From Immundisolibacterales bacterium (GTDB lineage Bacteria > Pseudomonadota > Gammaproteobacteria > HK1), in assembly GCA_026712715.1 (NCBI GenBank), contig JAPOPW010000013.1, positions 38,209 to 102,208 of the forward strand: a stretch of DNA of 64,000 nucleotides. Direction: 5' to 3'. Each line of letters starts with the position of its first letter. Position 1 is the stretch's first letter. The position numbers were made by a program, and so were the translations under genes. The notes beneath the pieces were generated by a model that made no database searches, was not told the DNA's origin, and was given only the letters and a program-made list of their open reading frames with translations. Shown piece by piece: positions 50,505 through 59,568 of the stretch.

Positions 50505-52891
50505 CCGATCTCATCGCCGACCGCTGGATCCTCGACCGGCCGAACTCCTACATCGGCCGCTCCGTCCCGCGGCCCAACGCGCCGCGCCTCGCGGAAGGCC
50601 GCGGCACCTTCGTGGACGACGTCCCGCTCGGCCCGCGCGCCGGACACGTGGCCTTCGTCCGCTCCCCGCACGCCCACGCCCGCATGCGCTCGATCGACAC
50701 CGAGGCGGCACGGGCTTCGCCGGGGGTGATCGCGGTCCTCACGGGGCGCGATCTCGCCGCGATCCACGACCCCTGGATCGGAGTGCTCACCCACCTCGAG
50801 GGTCTCAAGTCCGCGCCGCAGTACGCCCTCCCTCTGGATACGGCGACCTGGCAGGGCGAGGCGGTGGCGGCGGTCGTCGCCGACAGCCGCGCGCGCGCCG
50901 AAGACGCGGCGGAGCTCGTCGCCATCGTCTGGGAGGTCCTGCCCGCGGTCACCGATCCTGCAAGCGCCCTGGACCCGGATACCCCCGTCATCCACGAGAG
51001 CCTCGGCGACAACCTCGCCTGGCGCCGCAACGTGGACTTCGGCGACATCGAGGCGGCGTATGCGGAGGCCGATCACGTCATCGAGGAGACCTTCGTCTTC
51101 GCCCGGCACACCGGGGTGTGCGTCGAGCCTCGCGCCATCCTCGCGGACTGGAATCCCGCGGAGGAGCAGCTCACGGTCTGGCACAACACCCAGTGCCCGC
51201 ACATGATCCAGAACATCCTCGCCACCCACTACCGCCTGGACGAGCATCGGGTGCGGGTGATCGCGGGCGACGTCGGGGGCTCGTTCGGGATCAAGGTGCA
51301 CACCTACGCGGACGAGATTGCGACCGTCGGGCTCTCCATCCTCCTCAAGCGCCCGGTCAAGTTCGTGGCGGACCGGATGGAGAGCTTCGTCACCGACATC
51401 CATGCGCGCGCCCAGACCGTGAAGGGCCGGATCGCGGTCCGCAACGACGGCACCATCCTCGGGTTCGAGATCGACGCCCTGAGCGGCATCGGCCCCTATT
51501 CCATGTACCCGCGCACGAGCGGCATCGAGGCGAACCAGATCGTCAACCTGATGGGCGGTCCCTACGAGTTCGACCACTACCGGGCGCAGGCGACGGTCGT
51601 CTTCCAGAACAAGAACATGATGTGCCAGTACCGGGCCGTCGGGCATCCCGTCAAGTGCGCGGTGACCGAGGGGCTGGTCGACGCGGCGGCGCGGGCGACC
51701 GGTCTCGACCCGGCCGAGCTCCGCCAGCGCAACCTGCGCGCGGACGATTCCTATCCGTGCCGCTCTGTGCAGGGGCTGCCCTTCGAGAACCTCTCCCACG
51801 AGGAAAGCCTCGCGAAGCTCCTCGAGGCGATGGACTACGAGGCGCTCAAGGACGAGCGCGACGCCCTCCGGGAGGAGGGGGTCTACCGCGGCATCGGCCT
51901 CGCGAGCTTCATCGAGGTGACCAACCCGTCCGCCATGTTCTACGGGGTGGGCGGGGCGCGCATCTCCGCCCAGGACGGGGCGACGATGCGCCTCGATGCG
52001 CGGGGGAACGTCTTCGTCGCGACGGGGGCCACCGAGCAGGGGCAGGGGATGGAGGCGGTCATCTCGCAGGTCGCGGCGACCGCGGTCGGCGTTCCCCCGG
52101 AGCGGCTCAAGATCGTCACCGGCGACACCGAGCACACCCCGTACGGGGGCGGCACGTGGGCGTCGCGGGCGGCCGGGATCGGAGGCGAGGCGGTCGCCCG
52201 GGCGGGCCGGGCCCTGCGCGAGCAGATCCTTCGCGCCGCGGCGACCATGCTGCAGGAGGACGCCGCCAACCTCGATATCCGGAACGGGGTCGTGGTGGAA
52301 GCGCAGACGGGTGCGGAGCGGATCGGCCTCGACGAGATCGGACGCATCTGCTACTACCGCCCCGACACCCTCCCGGACGGCTTCCAGTCCGAGCTCGTCG
52401 CGACCCGGCACTACGTCCCGCGCAAGTACCCCTTCGCGTTCACCAACGGGGTGCAGGCCTCGTACCTCGAGGTCGACGTGGAGACCGGGTTCATCACCCT
52501 GCTCGATCACTGGTGCATCGAGGACTGCGGGACGGTCATCAACCCGCTCCTCGTCGACGAGCAGATACGGGGCGGCATCGTGCAGGGCCTCGGCGGCGCG
52601 CTCTTCGAGGAGTGCGTCTACGACCGGGACGGGCAGATGCTGAACGCCACCATGGCGGACTACCTGGTGCCGATGGCGGCGGAGCTCCCGGACATGCAGT
52701 GCGGGCACGTGGAGTCTCCGACCGCCGAGTCCGACCTCGGCGCCAAGGGCGCGGGGGAAGCGGGCACGTGCGGGGCGCCGGCGGCGGTCATGAACGCGCT
52801 CAACGACGCTCTCGCGCCGCTCGGCGCGAGCCGCCTGACCGACATGCCCTTCACCCCGCGGAAGGTGCTGCGCGCCCTCGGCCGGATCTGA
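50501..52891 (+). CDS. molybdenum hydroxylase large subunit, molybdopterin-binding (CoxL-like)
   Basis: The 796-residue catalytic subunit binds molybdopterin and carries the xanthine-oxidase-family marks: RSPHAHARM, GDVGGSFGIKVH, the active-site loop CQYRAVGHPVK, and the catalytic Glu in KGAGEAGTCGAP near the end. The loop is neither of the two CO dehydrogenase motifs (AYRCSFR or AYRGAGR), so CO is unlikely. The substrate is probably a small heterocycle or aldehyde. Gene order M-S-L is the normal operon, and a PuuE-like deacetylase precedes it. Confidence 0.93.
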   Translation: MTDLIADRWILDRPNSYIGRSVPRPNAPRLAEGRGTFVDDVPLGPRAGHVAFVRSPHAHARMRSIDTEAARASPGVIAVLTGRDLAAIHDPWIGVLTHLEGLKSAPQYALPLDTATWQGEAVAAVVADSRARAEDAAELVAIVWEVLPAVTDPASALDPDTPVIHESLGDNLAWRRNVDFGDIEAAYAEADHVIEETFVFARHTGVCVEPRAILADWNPAEEQLTVWHNTQCPHMIQNILATHYRLDEHRVRVIAGDVGGSFGIKVHTYADEIATVGLSILLKRPVKFVADRMESFVTDIHARAQTVKGRIAVRNDGTILGFEIDALSGIGPYSMYPRTSGIEANQIVNLMGGPYEFDHYRAQATVVFQNKNMMCQYRAVGHPVKCAVTEGLVDAAARATGLDPAELRQRNLRADDSYPCRSVQGLPFENLSHEESLAKLLEAMDYEALKDERDALREEGVYRGIGLASFIEVTNPSAMFYGVGGARISAQDGATMRLDARGNVFVATGATEQGQGMEAVISQVAATAVGVPPERLKIVTGDTEHTPYGGGTWASRAAGIGGEAVARAGRALREQILRAAATMLQEDAANLDIRNGVVVEAQTGAERIGLDEIGRICYYRPDTLPDGFQSELVATRHYVPRKYPFAFTNGVQASYLEVDVETGFITLLDHWCIEDCGTVINPLLVDEQIRGGIVQGLGGALFEECVYDRDGQMLNATMADYLVPMAAELPDMQCGHVESPTAESDLGAKGAGEAGTCGAPAAVMNALNDALAPLGASRLTDMPFTPRKVLRALGRI

Positions 52892-52896
52892 CCGGC

Positions 52897-52921
52897 CGGG
52901 CGCGGGAATCGCCCGCGCCCG
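52897..52921. terminator. 10-bp hairpin between convergent large-subunit and cupin genes
   Basis: Perfect arms 52897-52906 and 52912-52921 with a 5-nt AATCG loop lie 5 nt after the large-subunit stop, between convergent genes. No T-tract is present, but position and symmetry make it a good terminator candidate for the molybdenum hydroxylase operon. Confidence 0.55.
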
Positions 52922-52940
52922 CAGCTCGGAGCGTCGCGGA

Positions 52941-53468
52941 TCAGTCCGCCGCTTCGACCACGTTGCCCTTCTCGTCCAGGCCGAGCCCGGTCTCCGCCGC
53001 GCGTTCCAGGACCGACTTTGCCCAGCCGACCCGGCCCGCGTCGGTGCCGCCGAGGATCGCCATCAGGTAGGCGTGCCCCTCCCCGACGTTCCGGAAGCCG
53101 CGCATCACTCCGACCGGGACCGAGACGCAGTCGAAGGTATCGAGGATCACTTCGTTCTCCCCCTCGTCGCCCCAGAAGACGGACCACCGGCCGCTCAGCG
53201 CGATGAACACCTCGACGGTGGTGTGCGAGTGGAGCGCCGCGCCCTTGCCGGACTCCGCGCCGACGTAGGTGACGTTGAAGCCCTCGACCGCCGTGATGGC
53301 GGGCTTGAGCTCCGCGTCCTCGGTCACCCCCTGCCCGATCACGTTGTAGATGTCGCGGATGTGCTCGGGAATGCGCGTGTCGACGAACGCCTGCTTCGAC
53401 GGGCGAAGCTCCTTGAAGCGCGCGGTCCGCTCCAGCATCTGGTCCATGCTGACCTGAACTTCCGCCAT
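52941..53468 (-). CDS. cupin domain protein
   Basis: The 175-residue protein has one cupin barrel: the first metal box is AALHSHTTVEVFIALSG (His pair and Glu), and the second falls around DCVSVPVGVMRGFRN. Other residues read as a dioxygenase- or isomerase-like or a sensor cupin. Start 53468 has GGAGG before it. It converges with the molybdenum hydroxylase unit and lies 318 bp after an SDR gene on its own strand. I cannot name a substrate. Confidence 0.85.
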   Translation of the reverse strand: MAEVQVSMDQMLERTARFKELRPSKQAFVDTRIPEHIRDIYNVIGQGVTEDAELKPAITAVEGFNVTYVGAESGKGAALHSHTTVEVFIALSGRWSVFWGDEGENEVILDTFDCVSVPVGVMRGFRNVGEGHAYLMAILGGTDAGRVGWAKSVLERAAETGLGLDEKGNVVEAAD

Positions 53469-53786
53469 GGCTCTTCCTCCGTTTCCCGAATCCCCGCCGC
53501 TCCCTGCGGTCAACTCCCCGGTCACTCTCTCGGACTCCATCGACCGCCGCGCCGACGACGGACGTCCGGCGGGGGGCGGCAAGGGTCGGGGGCCGAGTCT
53601 ACCCCGATGCACTCGGGGATGCGGGCCGAGGTGCGGTTCGGCCGGGAAGCGGCGGGACGGCTTCGCGCCCCTCGCGACGGCCTCCTTCCCCCCGGAACGG
53701 CCGGACAAGGGAGTCGCGGGGCGGCGTCATTCGCCGACGCGGGCCGCACCGGGAGGCCGGACCGCCCGAACCCGGGGCACGGGTCA
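53469..53786. other. intergenic region
   Basis: About 320 bp between the SDR stop and the cupin start on the minus strand, GC-rich, with no supported gene and no clear promoter boxes. It may carry the cupin promoter. Confidence 0.3.
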
Positions 53787-54641
53787 CTACGCCGGTGGCT
53801 TGCCGCCCGGCCAGACCGGACTTCCCGCGAGCTCCTCCCACCCGATGGGGGCGCGGCAGCCTGCGGCGGCGGCCGCAGGCTCGGCCGATGCATCCCAGTT
53901 GCCCGCGATGAAGCGGTGCCCGGTCCAGGTGCCTCCGGTCTCCGAGCAGAGCCACAGGACCGGCGGAACCATTGCCGAGGGCGGCACCATCGCGGCGCGG
54001 TCGATGCCGGACTCCTCCGGCACCATCGGGGTGTCCGCGGGGCCGCCGGGGACCACGACGTTGACGGTGACCCCGGTCCCCGCGAACTCCTTCGCGTGAC
54101 CGGCGGCCATCGCCTCGAGTCCGGCCTTCGGAGGGGAGTAGGGATGGAACTTCCCGCGCAGCATGGTGAAGAAGCTGGTGGTGACGTTGATGACGCGCCC
54201 CCAGCCCTGGGCGAGCAGCCCGTCGATCGCCGCGCGGGTCATGTACCAGGCCCCGGAGAGGTTCACCGCTACGAACCGGTCCCAGGTCTCCGGGGTGATC
54301 TCGTGGATTTCCACGAGTCTGGCCATGTGGTCCATCCGGATGATCCCCATCCCGAGCGCACCGTTGTTGACGAGGATGTGCAGCCCTCCCAGCTTCTCCC
54401 GCGTGTGCGCCACCGCGGCCTCGCATTCGGCGTAGCTCGCGATGTCCATGCGCCGGGTGAGGAGCCGGCCGGTTCCGGCCTCGTCCGCGTGCACGCCCGC
54501 GAGCTCGGCGAGCCGTCCCGCGTCGATGTCGAGCGCGGCCACTTTCGCGCCGGCGCCGAGGAGACCGCGAACGAGCTCGCGCCCGAATCCGCCCGCCGCC
54601 CCGGTGACGATCGCGACCTTCCCTTCCAGCTCCGTGTTCAT
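53787..54641 (-). CDS. short-chain dehydrogenase/reductase (SDR)
   Basis: This 284-residue oxidoreductase has the cofactor motif VTGAAGGFGREL (about residues 13-23), NNGA (92-95), Ser156, Tyr168 and Lys172 (YSPPK), the complete classical SDR catalytic set. Ninety or so C-terminal residues run through a VVVPGGPADTPM segment typical of SDR end loops. NAD(P) type and substrate are undefined. It is upstream of the cupin gene on the minus strand and may be co-transcribed with it. Confidence 0.9.
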   Translation of the reverse strand: MNTELEGKVAIVTGAAGGFGRELVRGLLGAGAKVAALDIDAGRLAELAGVHADEAGTGRLLTRRMDIASYAECEAAVAHTREKLGGLHILVNNGALGMGIIRMDHMARLVEIHEITPETWDRFVAVNLSGAWYMTRAAIDGLLAQGWGRVINVTTSFFTMLRGKFHPYSPPKAGLEAMAAGHAKEFAGTGVTVNVVVPGGPADTPMVPEESGIDRAAMVPPSAMVPPVLWLCSETGGTWTGHRFIAGNWDASAEPAAAAAGCRAPIGWEELAGSPVWPGGKPPA

Positions 54642-54681
54642 GCGAGGTTCCCTTGCATTTCGGTCGGGACGACAGCCCGAG

Positions 54682-55065
54682 CTACGCCCTTGGTACGCCG
54701 ACTGCCGCGAGCAGCTCGAAGTCGGAATCGGCCGTCTCGAGGGCCGCGCCGTGACGGTCGGCGCAGGCCGCGATGACGATGTCGGTAGCCGGAACGGTGA
54801 CGCCGCTTGCCCCTGCCCGCTGCGCGAGTGCATGTGCGGCGCTCCAGACTTCGTCGTCGATGGGGAGCTCGGGCAGGATCCGGGCGAAGTCCCGGAGGAC
54901 GCTGCGCTCCCGTTGTCCGCGTGCCCCGTTCCAGAGCTCGAGCTGAACCAGCGGGCACCAGCAGGCGTGCCCGATCGTGAGGGCGGTCTCGACTCGAGCC
55001 CGAACGTTCTCGTCGCCGTCCGGCCGAAGCATGTGAATCCAGGAGGAGGTATCGACGAGGATCAA
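54682..55065 (-). CDS. vapC: VapC-type PIN-domain RNase toxin
   Basis: The 127-residue PIN domain has the acidic active-site set Asp5 (VDTSSWI), Glu43 (LVQLELWNG), Asp95 (ATDIVIAACA) and Asp113/Asp115 (TADSDFE). VapC toxins cleave specific RNAs and are blocked by VapB. It starts 4 bp after the vapB stop, in normal antitoxin-first order. The C-terminal LAAVGVPRA is complete, so it looks functional. Confidence 0.9.
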   Translation of the reverse strand: MILVDTSSWIHMLRPDGDENVRARVETALTIGHACWCPLVQLELWNGARGQRERSVLRDFARILPELPIDDEVWSAAHALAQRAGASGVTVPATDIVIAACADRHGAALETADSDFELLAAVGVPRA

Positions 55066-55069
55066 CGGC

Positions 55070-55273
55070 TCAACCCCGGCGTCGCGCAGCCTGAAGCTCC
55101 TCGGGCGCGATCAGGTCGGGGCACGTACCGGCGAATCTCGTGAGAGCCGCGAGACGCATGCGGCGGTTGAAGTCCTCGATCGCGCGGACGATCGCCTCGC
55201 GCTTCGTCTTCGCGTTCGTGAACCGGATTGCATCCTTGAGCTCGCCGTCGGGAATATCCACGGTAGTCTTCAT
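55070..55273 (-). CDS. vapB: VapB-type ribbon-helix-helix antitoxin
   Basis: The 67-residue protein begins MKTTVDIPDGELKDAIR, a ribbon-helix-helix DNA-binding module of the DUF2191/VapB type, then the helix TKREAIVRAIEDFNRRMR and a C-terminal tail that would wrap the toxin. It should repress its own promoter together with VapC and is the first gene of the pair. The upstream region is AT-rich relative to the neighbourhood. Confidence 0.88.
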   Translation of the reverse strand: MKTTVDIPDGELKDAIRFTNAKTKREAIVRAIEDFNRRMRLAALTRFAGTCPDLIAPEELQAARRRG

Positions 55274-55279
55274 GATGCG

Positions 55280-55308
55280 AAATTATCAGCCATTGGAATC
55301 CAGTTCAA
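55280..55308 (-). promoter_or_regulatory. candidate vapBC promoter
   Basis: On the minus strand a TTGAAC box (55308-55303) precedes a GATAAT box (55287-55282, 15-bp spacer) or TAATTT (55285-55280, 17-bp spacer), ending just before the vapB start at 55273. Neither pairing is ideal. The short distance to the start codon is common for autoregulated TA promoters. Confidence 0.4.
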
Positions 55309-55534
55309 TCAGATTGTTAATCGAAGCAGCGTACTTCGCCCGTCTGTCCGGCCGCCGGCGCGGGCCGCATGCGGTTCGCCGGATTGTCATCACCCCCCAC
55401 TCGACGGCGCCTGTGGAGAACCCGAGTCGCGAGGTGTTCCCCCTTGACACGGGCGTTCCGCTACGGGTAATCGTCCCTGGGTGGTTCAGCCCGAACGGCT
55501 CCGAACCCGCTCCAGTTCCGGAGGAACCCGCCCA

Positions 55535-56311
55535 ATGGCCCGCCAGATCGTCGACATCTCCATGCCGCTCGAGAACGAGGTGATTTCCGACCCCCAGCCG
55601 TACAGCCCGAAAATCACCTATTTCAACCACCATCAGTCGTACGAGCAGATGGCGCCCTTCTTTCCCGGGCTGAAGAAGGAGGACCTGCCGGACGGCGAGG
55701 CGTGGGCGGTCGAGATGGTGCAGCTCATCACCCACAACGGCACCCACCTCGACGCGCCCTATCACTTCGCCTCGACCATGAACCGGGGCGAGCGCGCCAT
55801 CACCATCGACGAGGTGCCGCTCGACTGGTGCATGCAGCCCGGCGTCAAGCTCGACTTCCGACGCTTCGACGATGGCTACGTGGTGACCGCGGACGACGTC
55901 GCCGCAGAGCTCGAGCGGATCGGCCACGATCTCCGGCCGCTCGACATCGTGGTGGTCAACACGCGCGCGGGGTCGGCCTACGGCGACGACGACTACGTCG
56001 ATGCCGGGTGCGGGATGGGCTACGACGCGACCATGTACCTTCTCGAGCGCGGGGTGCGCCTCACCGGCACGGATGCCTGGAGCTGGGATGCGCCGTTTTC
56101 CCATACCGCCGAACGCTACGCCGAGACCGGGGACGCCTCGATCATCTGGGAAGGGCACAAGGCGGGCCGCGACATCGGATACTGCCACCTCGAGAAGCTC
56201 CACAACCTGGAGGCGCTGCCGGGCGACGGCTTCACCGTGTGCTGCTTTCCGGTCAAGATCCGCGGCGCATCGGCCGGCTGGACCCGCGCCGTCGCCATCC
56301 TGGACGAGTGA
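55535..56311 (+). CDS. cyclase family metal-dependent hydrolase
   Basis: The 258-residue protein has the cyclase/kynurenine-formamidase-like core with the metal motif HNGTHLDAPYHF (about residues 84-95) and the second His/Glu area in EGHKAGRDIGYCHLEKLHNLEALP. This family hydrolyses amides or lactone-type substrates with zinc or manganese. ATG 55535 has GGAGGAAC about ten nt upstream; an upstream GTG at 55481 is less likely. It is divergent from vapBC and convergent with the MDR gene. Confidence 0.88.
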   Translation: MARQIVDISMPLENEVISDPQPYSPKITYFNHHQSYEQMAPFFPGLKKEDLPDGEAWAVEMVQLITHNGTHLDAPYHFASTMNRGERAITIDEVPLDWCMQPGVKLDFRRFDDGYVVTADDVAAELERIGHDLRPLDIVVVNTRAGSAYGDDDYVDAGCGMGYDATMYLLERGVRLTGTDAWSWDAPFSHTAERYAETGDASIIWEGHKAGRDIGYCHLEKLHNLEALPGDGFTVCCFPVKIRGASAGWTRAVAILDE

Positions 56312-56457
56312 GAGGAACGGGGGCGGCCCGGTAGCGGGCTCGTCCGGCCGTGCTCGCCGCCGTCGTCCCGACACAGGTGTCAAGCGGATGACGATCCCTC
56401 CCGGGGCAACGGTCTCGTGCGCGACATCCCCGGGCTTCCGAGGCGGATGCCGGCCGG

Positions 56458-57465
56458 TCAGGGGCGGATGACGATCTTTCCAAAGACTTCGCGTTCCTCG
56501 ATGCGGCGGAAGCCTTCGCCCGCCTCCTCGAGCGGCAGCACGCAGTCGACGACCGGCGCGAGGCGCCCGTCCCCCACCATTTCGAGCAGGGTCTCGAGGT
56601 CGGCGACGGTCCAGGAGTTCGACCCCCGGATCTGGAGCTCGAAGGTCCAGATGTAGCGAAGGTCCGTCTTCGGGTCGAAGCCGGCGGTCGCTCCGCACGT
56701 CAGCATCCGTCCCCCCCGCTTCAGGGTCTTCATGCAGGGCACCCAGGTCTCGCCGCCGGTGAAGTTGATCACCACGTCGACCCCGCCCTCGTAGGAGCGC
56801 CGGTAGGGCTTGCCGTAGCGTTCGTGCACCCACTTGACGTAGTCCGTTTCCGCGTAGTTGACCCCGTGGTCGGCACCGAGCGCCGCGAGGCGGGCGAGCT
56901 TGTCCGCCGAGCTCGCGCACACGATGACCTCGGCGCCCGCCATCTTCGCGAGCAGCAGGCAGGCGGTGCCCACCCCGCCGCTCGCGCCGAGCACCAGCAC
57001 CCGTTCGCCGGACGCGATCCGGTCGTTCTCGAACATCATGCGGTGGGCGGTCCCGTAGGCGACGGGGAGGGAGGCGGCCTGCTCGAAGCTCACCTCGTCC
57101 GGCATCGGGACGAGCTGCCGGGCGGCGACGCGGCAGTACTCGGCGAGCCCGCCGTGCATCGTCTCCCCCATGAGCCCGCCCTTCACCCGGTTCACCGGGT
57201 CGACCAGCACCCGGTCGCCCGGTTGCCATCCTTCGACCCCGGGGCCGAGCTCCGCGACCTCGCCCGCGATGTCCAGGCCGGGGATCACCGGAAACGTGAG
57301 GCGGATGCCGGGCATGCCCCGGCGGGTGAATACGTCGTGGTAGTTGAGGGAGGACGCGCCCACCCGGATGACGACCTCGCCCTCGCCCGGGGCAGGGTCC
57401 GGAAAGTCGGTCCGGAGCGCGAGCACCTCCGGTCCACCGTTTCGTTCGATGACGACTGCCTTCAT
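56458..57465 (-). CDS. zinc-independent medium-chain reductase (quinone oxidoreductase-like)
   Basis: This 335-residue MDR-family oxidoreductase has an N-terminal GroES-like domain (LNYHDVFTRRGMPGI, PGLDIAGEVAELGPGV, GGLAEY) and a cofactor domain with VLVLGASGGVGTACLLLAKMAGAEV. The usual catalytic zinc Cys is not visible at the N-terminal position, so it is more like a quinone oxidoreductase than a zinc alcohol dehydrogenase. It lies 18 bp downstream of the thioesterase gene and is the last gene of that unit. Confidence 0.87.
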   Translation of the reverse strand: MKAVVIERNGGPEVLALRTDFPDPAPGEGEVVIRVGASSLNYHDVFTRRGMPGIRLTFPVIPGLDIAGEVAELGPGVEGWQPGDRVLVDPVNRVKGGLMGETMHGGLAEYCRVAARQLVPMPDEVSFEQAASLPVAYGTAHRMMFENDRIASGERVLVLGASGGVGTACLLLAKMAGAEVIVCASSADKLARLAALGADHGVNYAETDYVKWVHERYGKPYRRSYEGGVDVVINFTGGETWVPCMKTLKRGGRMLTCGATAGFDPKTDLRYIWTFELQIRGSNSWTVADLETLLEMVGDGRLAPVVDCVLPLEEAGEGFRRIEEREVFGKIVIRP

Positions 57466-57482
57466 CTCTTCGGCTTCCTCTC

Positions 57483-57902
57483 TCAGCCCGCCGTGGTTCC
57501 ATAGGTGCCGCGTCCGACCGCGACGAGCCGTCCCGCGTCGTCGGTCACGTCGATGTCGACCAGCCCGACCGTGCGGCCCGCGCGCCGCACCCGGGCGGTC
57601 GCGGTCAGCGACGTGTCGACGGCGGGGCGGAGGTAGTCGGTACGGAAGTTGATGGTGGGAACCGGGCCGCCCGCGTGAAGGGCGAGCGCGTAGTCGCCCG
57701 CCGTGTCGATGAGGGCCGCGATCGGGCCGCCGTGCCACTGACCGGTGCCGGCGCGGCGCTCGAACTCGGGACGCATCGTCATGCTGACCGCGATCTCGAG
57801 CGCCTGCGCGTCGAGGCCGACGACCTTCATGCCGCAGCCGCGGATGAAGGGGGACCCGTCGAGCATTGCCTGCACGTCGGAAACGGTGAGCGGTTCCGTC
57901 AT
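57483..57902 (-). CDS. PaaI-type hotdog acyl-CoA thioesterase
   Basis: The 139-residue hotdog-fold protein has the GTGQWHGGPIAALIDTAGDYAL segment, the active-site helix of PaaI-type thioesterases with the HGG motif, and a later INFRTDYLRPA strand. It would hydrolyse acyl-CoA. It overlaps the acyl-CoA ligase gene by 4 nt (ATGA) and is followed by the MDR reductase, suggesting one acyl-CoA-linked pathway. Confidence 0.9.
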   Translation of the reverse strand: MTEPLTVSDVQAMLDGSPFIRGCGMKVVGLDAQALEIAVSMTMRPEFERRAGTGQWHGGPIAALIDTAGDYALALHAGGPVPTINFRTDYLRPAVDTSLTATARVRRAGRTVGLVDIDVTDDAGRLVAVGRGTYGTTAG

Positions 57903-59503
57903 TGTTGCTTCTCGCGAGGAATGGGGGAGGCGGTGGCGGGCGGCGATACCGGGCTCGAGGGCCGGGACGTCCCGCGTGGCGCCGCGGCCGGGTCCCTGGT
58001 GAGGGCGGCACGAACAAGGGCCGCGGCCCGCGCGGCAAGCTCGCGCCGGTCAATCTTGTTCGTGCCCCCGAGCGGGAGCTCCGGGAGGAAGAACACGCGC
58101 CGCGGGTGCTCGACGGCGGGCCCGCTCGCGAGCGCGTATCCCTTCACTGCGTCTTCGTCCGGCGAAGCGCCCCCGGCCGGCACCACCCAGGCGACCGGCA
58201 TGTGGCCGCGGACCTCGTCCGCGACCGGGACCACGCATGCCTGCGCGACCGCCGGCATGGACTCGAGGCGGCGCTCGACCTCCTCGGCATGGACGTTCTC
58301 GCCGTTGCACACGAACATGTCGTCCTCGCGTCCGAAGAAGTAATGGAAGCCCTCCGCGTCGCGGCGCATGACGTCGCCGGTTCGATAGTACCCGTCCGCC
58401 GTCATCGCCTCCGCCGTCTTCTCGGGGAGCCCATGGTAGCCCGGCATGACCGCGGGGCACTTCATCTCGAGCACCCCGCGGTCGGATTCCCCGCCGTCCG
58501 GTCCGACGAGGCGCAGCTTGACGGTCGGGTGGCGGCAGCCGAGCGCGAGGGCCGGGGTCGGCCGCCCGTCCGGGTGCGGGCCGAAGACCACCGGACCCGC
58601 CTCCGTCGTGCCGTATCCGATCTGGATCCGCGCCGCCGGGAATGCCTCTTCAAGACGTGCGATCAGCTCCGGCGTGACGGGCGCCGAGCCCATGCGGATG
58701 CCGCGCACCGACGAGAGATCGGTGGCCGCGAGGCGTTCGGTCTCCCGGCAGACGAGGGCGAGCATGGTCGGAATCGACGTGATGAGGGTGCACCGGTGGC
58801 GCTCGATTGCGTCGATGTAGCCTGCGGCATCGAAGCGCGGCATCAGGACGACGGTCGATCCGCAAGCGAGGGAGAACTGGGCGAGGGCGAGGGCGTTCAT
58901 GTGGTAGAGGGGAGCCGCGACGAGGATCCGCTCCGCTCGATAGTCGACGTTCGGACGCCGGCGCTCGTCGATGACCCACCGGTGCCCGTGATGGGTGAGG
59001 GGCACGCCCTTGGGCGGGCCGTTCGACCCCGACGTGTAGAGGATCATCGCCACCTCGCCGGGCTCGGGCCGGACAACCTCCCCATCGTCAACGGAGGGAA
59101 GCCGGCCGACCTCGGCGAGGGCCATGCGGTCGAGCCCGTCCGGGAGGTCGGGGAGGGCGTCGTCGGAGAGCGCCAGCCGCGCGCCCGAATCCCCCAGGAT
59201 GTGCGCGACCGTCGCGCCGGGGAGCCGGATGTTGACCGGCACCGCGACCAATCCGGCCTGCATGATGCCGAGAACCGCGACCAGGTACTCCGCCCGGTTG
59301 GCGGAGAGGATGGCGACCCGATCGCCGCGTCGAAGTCCACGCGCGCGGAGGGCGCCGGCCACCGCTCGCGCGCGTTCGTGGATGCGGCCTCCGGTCCATG
59401 TCGCGTCGCCCGCGCCGGTGTCGACGACGAGGACCCGCTCGCGATCGACTGCGAGATCGACCAGATCGCCCAGGTTCCGAGATTCTGGTGGTGAAGGCGG
59501 CAA
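57899..59503 (-). CDS. acyl-CoA synthetase / AMP-binding ligase
   Basis: The adenylating enzyme activates a carboxylate with ATP and CoA. The core motifs are YTSGSNGPPKGVPL (about residues 170-183), GYGTTEAGP, YYRTGDVM and the C-terminal lysine in GTNKIDRREL. A Ser replaces the usual Thr in the P-loop-like motif, which occurs in the family. About 534 residues. The start is uncertain: TTG 59503 has GGAAGAG before it, and GTG 59521 would add six residues. The thioesterase and MDR reductase follow in the same direction. The acid substrate is unknown. Confidence 0.88.
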   Translation of the reverse strand: MPPSPPESRNLGDLVDLAVDRERVLVVDTGAGDATWTGGRIHERARAVAGALRARGLRRGDRVAILSANRAEYLVAVLGIMQAGLVAVPVNIRLPGATVAHILGDSGARLALSDDALPDLPDGLDRMALAEVGRLPSVDDGEVVRPEPGEVAMILYTSGSNGPPKGVPLTHHGHRWVIDERRRPNVDYRAERILVAAPLYHMNALALAQFSLACGSTVVLMPRFDAAGYIDAIERHRCTLITSIPTMLALVCRETERLAATDLSSVRGIRMGSAPVTPELIARLEEAFPAARIQIGYGTTEAGPVVFGPHPDGRPTPALALGCRHPTVKLRLVGPDGGESDRGVLEMKCPAVMPGYHGLPEKTAEAMTADGYYRTGDVMRRDAEGFHYFFGREDDMFVCNGENVHAEEVERRLESMPAVAQACVVPVADEVRGHMPVAWVVPAGGASPDEDAVKGYALASGPAVEHPRRVFFLPELPLGGTNKIDRRELAARAAALVRAALTRDPAAAPRGTSRPSSPVSPPATASPIPREKQQ

Positions 59504-59568
59504 GGGTCTCTTCCGCGCCACCCGGAGCCGCGCAATCCGCGGTCCGGACGCCGGGTTCGGGCGAGGGA

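Noticed and set aside
49135..52891. Aerobic carbon monoxide dehydrogenase.
   Set aside because: The large subunit lacks either known CO dehydrogenase active-site loop, so I kept it as a generic molybdenum hydroxylase.
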